The notes below the pieces were generated by a model. It did not search any database, was not told where the DNA came from, and saw only the letters and a program-made list of their open reading frames with translations. The translations under genes and the position numbers were made by a program. Below are positions 4,834 to 6,947 of a DNA stretch of 6,947 nucleotides, piece after piece. Source of the stretch: Deltaproteobacteria bacterium. GTDB taxonomy: Bacteria; Desulfobacterota; SM23-61. The DNA is taken from NCBI GenBank assembly GCA_016234425.1, contig JACRCA010000370.1, forward strand, positions 1 through 6,947. Direction: 5' to 3'. Position 1 is the first letter of the stretch, and each line of letters begins with the position of its first letter.

Positions 4834-5862
4834 TCAACCTATCTTGCCCTGCGTGTCCAAGGAAGAGCAAAGGGAAACTACTCTTCTTTCTCGGTCAGAT
4901 TGTCTGACCGCATCGAGGACGAGTTGGGTGCTGAGAACTTCTTCACCAGAAGCTATTGCTTTTCGGCCTTGGCCGATGGCCGCGATGAATTCCTGAAGCT
5001 GTAGTGTATAGCTGGAAGGAATCTGCTCTCCGGAGATAATTCTTTTTCCATTTAAATGGAGACGATAACCAAAGCCAAAAGGTTTGCCCGTGGCATATTC
5101 CTGTAACCTTATCATCCCCTTGGTTCCAACCAGGACAGCTTCATGGAGGGCAGGAGAGGTACTCAAGGAGAGGTGAACAGAGGCCAACTCTCCCCCATCA
5201 AAAGATAAAAAAATATCCGCTTCATCCTCCCCTTCCCATTGAAGATTTCTTCTCGCTGAGGAAGCGAAAACCTGCTGAGGCATTTTTCTCACCCAGGTCA
5301 GAATCGAATCCAGCGAGTGGCTTCCTTGGAGCAAAATGACCAGCCCTCCAGCTTCCTCCGATCGTCTCCACCAGTCTGTGGGGGGCGAGGGGAAATGAAC
5401 CAGGAAAGAAACAATAATTCGGAAGAGCTGCCCAATTTCTGGAAGGTTCCTTTGCAGGGCAAATACAGCATCGGAAAACCTTCTGCTCTGTCCCACCATC
5501 AGGGTGACGCTGTTTTGCTGGGCCACCTCCACCATCTCGGTCGCCTGCTTCATATTTAGGGCCATGGGTTTTTCGACCAAGACATGTTTCCCAGCTGTGG
5601 CGGAGGCAATAGATACTGGGTGGTGCAGATGATTTGGCAAGGCGATGATCACGGCCTCGATCTCAGGGTTTTGCAGGAGGTCTTCAAATCGGGGAGTAGA
5701 AAGCTTTGCTCCGTAACGTTCCTTCGCCTCCCTGGCTTTCTTCTCATCGACATCGGCCACGGCAATGAGTCTGGCGGCGTCTCTCAGGGCCTCGATGGCT
5801 GAAAGATGGGCCTGAGCAATGCGGCCACAGCCGATCACTCCGAGCCCCAACCTTCTTCCCAC
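4834..5862 (-). CDS. Gfo/Idh/MocA-family oxidoreductase
   Basis: This 342-residue protein has the two-domain family layout. An N-terminal Rossmann fold contains LGVIGCGRIAQAH (glycines at 11, 13) and an acidic residue after the second strand (VADVDEKKA), suggesting NAD(H). The family signature EKP is at 97-99 (HVLVEKPMALN), followed by a C-terminal alpha/beta substrate domain. The usual catalytic D-x-G-x-H-x-x-D region is represented by QGSHSLD, with H182 and D185 the likely active-site residues; the preceding Asp-x-Gly is altered. Family members oxidise or reduce sugars, inositols and sugar acids or act on halogenated aromatics, so the substrate here is open. The start is a GTG at 5860-5862 preceded by a purine-rich AAGGGAAGGGAAAG. 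The gene lies on the same strand as, and downstream of, the TRAP permease, 331 bp away, suggesting a shared catabolic role. Confidence 0.92.
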   Translation of the reverse strand: MGRRLGLGVIGCGRIAQAHLSAIEALRDAARLIAVADVDEKKAREAKERYGAKLSTPRFEDLLQNPEIEAVIIALPNHLHHPVSIASATAGKHVLVEKPMALNMKQATEMVEVAQQNSVTLMVGQSRRFSDAVFALQRNLPEIGQLFRIIVSFLVHFPSPPTDWWRRSEEAGGLVILLQGSHSLDSILTWVRKMPQQVFASSARRNLQWEGEDEADIFLSFDGGELASVHLSLSTSPALHEAVLVGTKGMIRLQEYATGKPFGFGYRLHLNGKRIISGEQIPSSYTLQLQEFIAAIGQGRKAIASGEEVLSTQLVLDAVRQSDRERRVVSLCSSLDTQGKIG

Positions 5863-6039
5863 TATCTTTCCCTTCCCTTATTAACTTTCCAGCATTTTGA
5901 ATATAACCAAAGATGAAATCCGAAGCCCTAATATCTAAATCCTAAAGAAATCCAAAGCCCCAATGCTAATTTACCAAAACTCAGATTCTTGTAACAGTTT
6001 AGCTTCTTGAAAACACCCTTTTGCTGTTTCACTTGTGCC
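5863..6039. other. AT-rich intergenic stretch with a degenerate 14-bp repeat
   Basis: No gene is seen. gaaatccgaagccc (5915-5928) recurs with one mismatch as gaaatccaaagccc (5947-5960), a 32-bp period within low-complexity AT-rich DNA. This part would carry the leader of the oxidoreductase gene, but no clear promoter is visible. Confidence 0.4.
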
Positions 6040-6109
6040 GTCATTCCCGTGAAAACGGGAATCCAGGATCAAAAAATAAGACCTGGATTCCTGCTTCCGC
6101 AGGAATGAC
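6040..6109. repeat. Paired-hairpin intergenic repeat (REP/BIME- or MITE-like)
   Basis: Two hairpins face each other. The first is attcccgt-gaaa-acgggaat (6043-6062). The second is attcctgc-ttcc-gcaggaat (6087-6106). The whole is an inverted pair: gtcattcc...ggaatccagg at 6040-6067 mirrors cctggattcc...ggaatgac at 6082-6109. The GTCATTCCCG...CGGGAATCCAG unit is a widely dispersed intergenic repeat in proteobacteria and relatives. Read on the minus strand, the second hairpin is followed by a TCTTATTTTTT run, so it may also end TRAP-operon transcripts. Confidence 0.8.
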
Positions 6110-6193
6110 AAGCTTGTATGACCGCCTTATTCCATGGTTTTTCAAAGCGCAAAATTGATACAGATTTTTTAGTTTTTGATTTGAGGAATTCTC

Positions 6194-6947
6194 CTACTTC
6201 AGAAATAGTCTGGGTACCCAGAGAGTGATTTGAGGAAAATAAGTAATGATCGCCAGGGGAACCAATAGGGCGAGCAGAAAAAGCCAGATGGCTCTGCTGA
6301 TCTTCTCCAGAGAGACTTTGGCAATGCCAGAGGCGACAAAGAGATTGACCCCTACAGGAGGGGTGGCCAGGCCGATGCTTAGGTTGACCACCATTACCAC
6401 GCCAAAATGCAGGGGATCGATCCCCAATGACTTGATGAGGGGAAGCAGCACAGGTACAAGGATGATGATGACCGCCAGTGTCTCCATGATGCAGCCCATG
6501 AAAAGGAGGAAGAGGTTGATCCAGAAAAGGACAAGATAGGGATTCTGGGTCAGGGACCGAATTTCCCCAGCTACCATCTGGGGAATTCCTTCGGCGGCCA
6601 GAATCCAGGAGAAAAGAGAAGCATTGGCCACCAGAAGCATGATACCCCCGGACATGATGGCGGTATCTTTCAAAATGGGCCATAGCTTTTCGAGCTTCAG
6701 CTCTCGGTAGACGAATATGCCGATGATCAGAGAATAGAAGACTCCTGCTCCTGCTGCCTCTGTAGGGGTGAAGATTCCAGTAAGAATGCCGCCAAGAACC
6801 AGTAAGGGCATGAGGATAGCTGGAAGGGCATCGAGAGTGGTTCTAAAAAATTCCTTCCAGGTAATCTTGAAGGCTCGGACCGGATGATTTTGCTTTACGG
6901 CGTAGTAGCGGGCGACCACCATCAAAGCCGCGGTAAACATCAACCCC
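6194..6947 (-). CDS. dctM: TRAP transporter large permease, DctM family (C-terminal part, cut by window edge)
   Basis: About 250 residues are visible of a family usually near 425-440, and the frame stays open to the right edge, so the true start lies outside; the TTG at 6941-6943 is internal. Family hallmarks are ILTGIFTPTEAAGAG (about residues 52-66 of the visible part) and the C-terminal GLATPPVGVNLF (191-202). Hydrophobic segments near 40-56, 66-79, 96-116, 134-168, 178-198 and 217-237 are consistent with an inner-membrane DctM protein. TRAP systems use a periplasmic binding protein (DctP) and a small permease (DctQ) to import dicarboxylates, sugar acids and other organic acids with Na+ or H+. 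Those partner genes would be expected beyond the edge. The end is complete, finishing after a last segment and the basic tail VPRLFLK. Confidence 0.94.
   Translation of the reverse strand, partial: GLMFTAALMVVARYYAVKQNHPVRAFKITWKEFFRTTLDALPAILMPLLVLGGILTGIFTPTEAAGAGVFYSLIIGIFVYRELKLEKLWPILKDTAIMSGGIMLLVANASLFSWILAAEGIPQMVAGEIRSLTQNPYLVLFWINLFLLFMGCIMETLAVIIILVPVLLPLIKSLGIDPLHFGVVMVVNLSIGLATPPVGVNLFVASGIAKVSLEKISRAIWLFLLALLVPLAIITYFPQITLWVPRLFLK

Noticed and set aside
6069..6683. Minus-strand open frame of 204 codons
   Set aside because: It is a frame-shifted shadow of the DctM permease gene and extends into the hairpin repeat; its translation is His/Ser/Pro-rich without motifs.

Overview
The window looks like a chromosomal segment of an uncultured Gram-negative bacterium, probably of the former deltaproteobacteria (Desulfobacterota) or a neighbouring group. 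This is inferred from the gene mix (DctM-type TRAP permease, zinc alcohol dehydrogenase, Gfo/Idh/MocA oxidoreductase, VapBC, a RAYT-type transposase remnant) and from abundant intergenic hairpin repeats. No rRNA or tRNA is present, so the taxonomy is a guess.

Left part (1-2291), read mainly on the minus strand. The edge carries a small array of TTATGTGAAG-like repeats ending in a perfect 22-bp palindrome. This palindrome cuts into the 5' third of a RAYT/Y1 transposase gene. Next comes a complete, secreted class A beta-lactamase-like serine hydrolase with an unusual omega-loop region. Then comes a complete vapBC toxin-antitoxin operon. Its promoter lies so close to vapB that the mRNA should be leaderless or nearly so, and a 7-2-7 inverted repeat overlaps the -10 box.

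Middle part (2292-3660) is a gene-poor accessory stretch. It holds the C-terminal remnant of a retropepsin-like (clan AA) aspartic protease, short direct and inverted repeats, an unrecognised 121-aa protein with a probable helix-turn-helix and a possible C-x2-C...C-x-H metal site, and a 15-bp tandem repeat that forms one arm of a 19-bp inverted repeat.

Right part (3661-6947) is metabolic. A plus-strand NAD-type zinc alcohol dehydrogenase converges on a minus-strand Gfo/Idh/MocA dehydrogenase. The C-terminal part of a TRAP transporter large permease (DctM) runs off the right edge. Together these suggest uptake of an organic or sugar acid through the TRAP system and NAD(P)-linked oxidation of it or its products; this is inference from proximity only. 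Between the last two genes lies a paired-hairpin intergenic repeat of the widespread GTCATTCC...GGAATCCAGG type.

No complete new multi-gene system is visible. The items most worth a second look are the HTH/zinc-like orphan with its surrounding repeats, the beta-lactamase lacking a recognisable Glu166 motif, the palindrome-bounded repeat array that truncates the RAYT gene, and the start-proximal vapB promoter.
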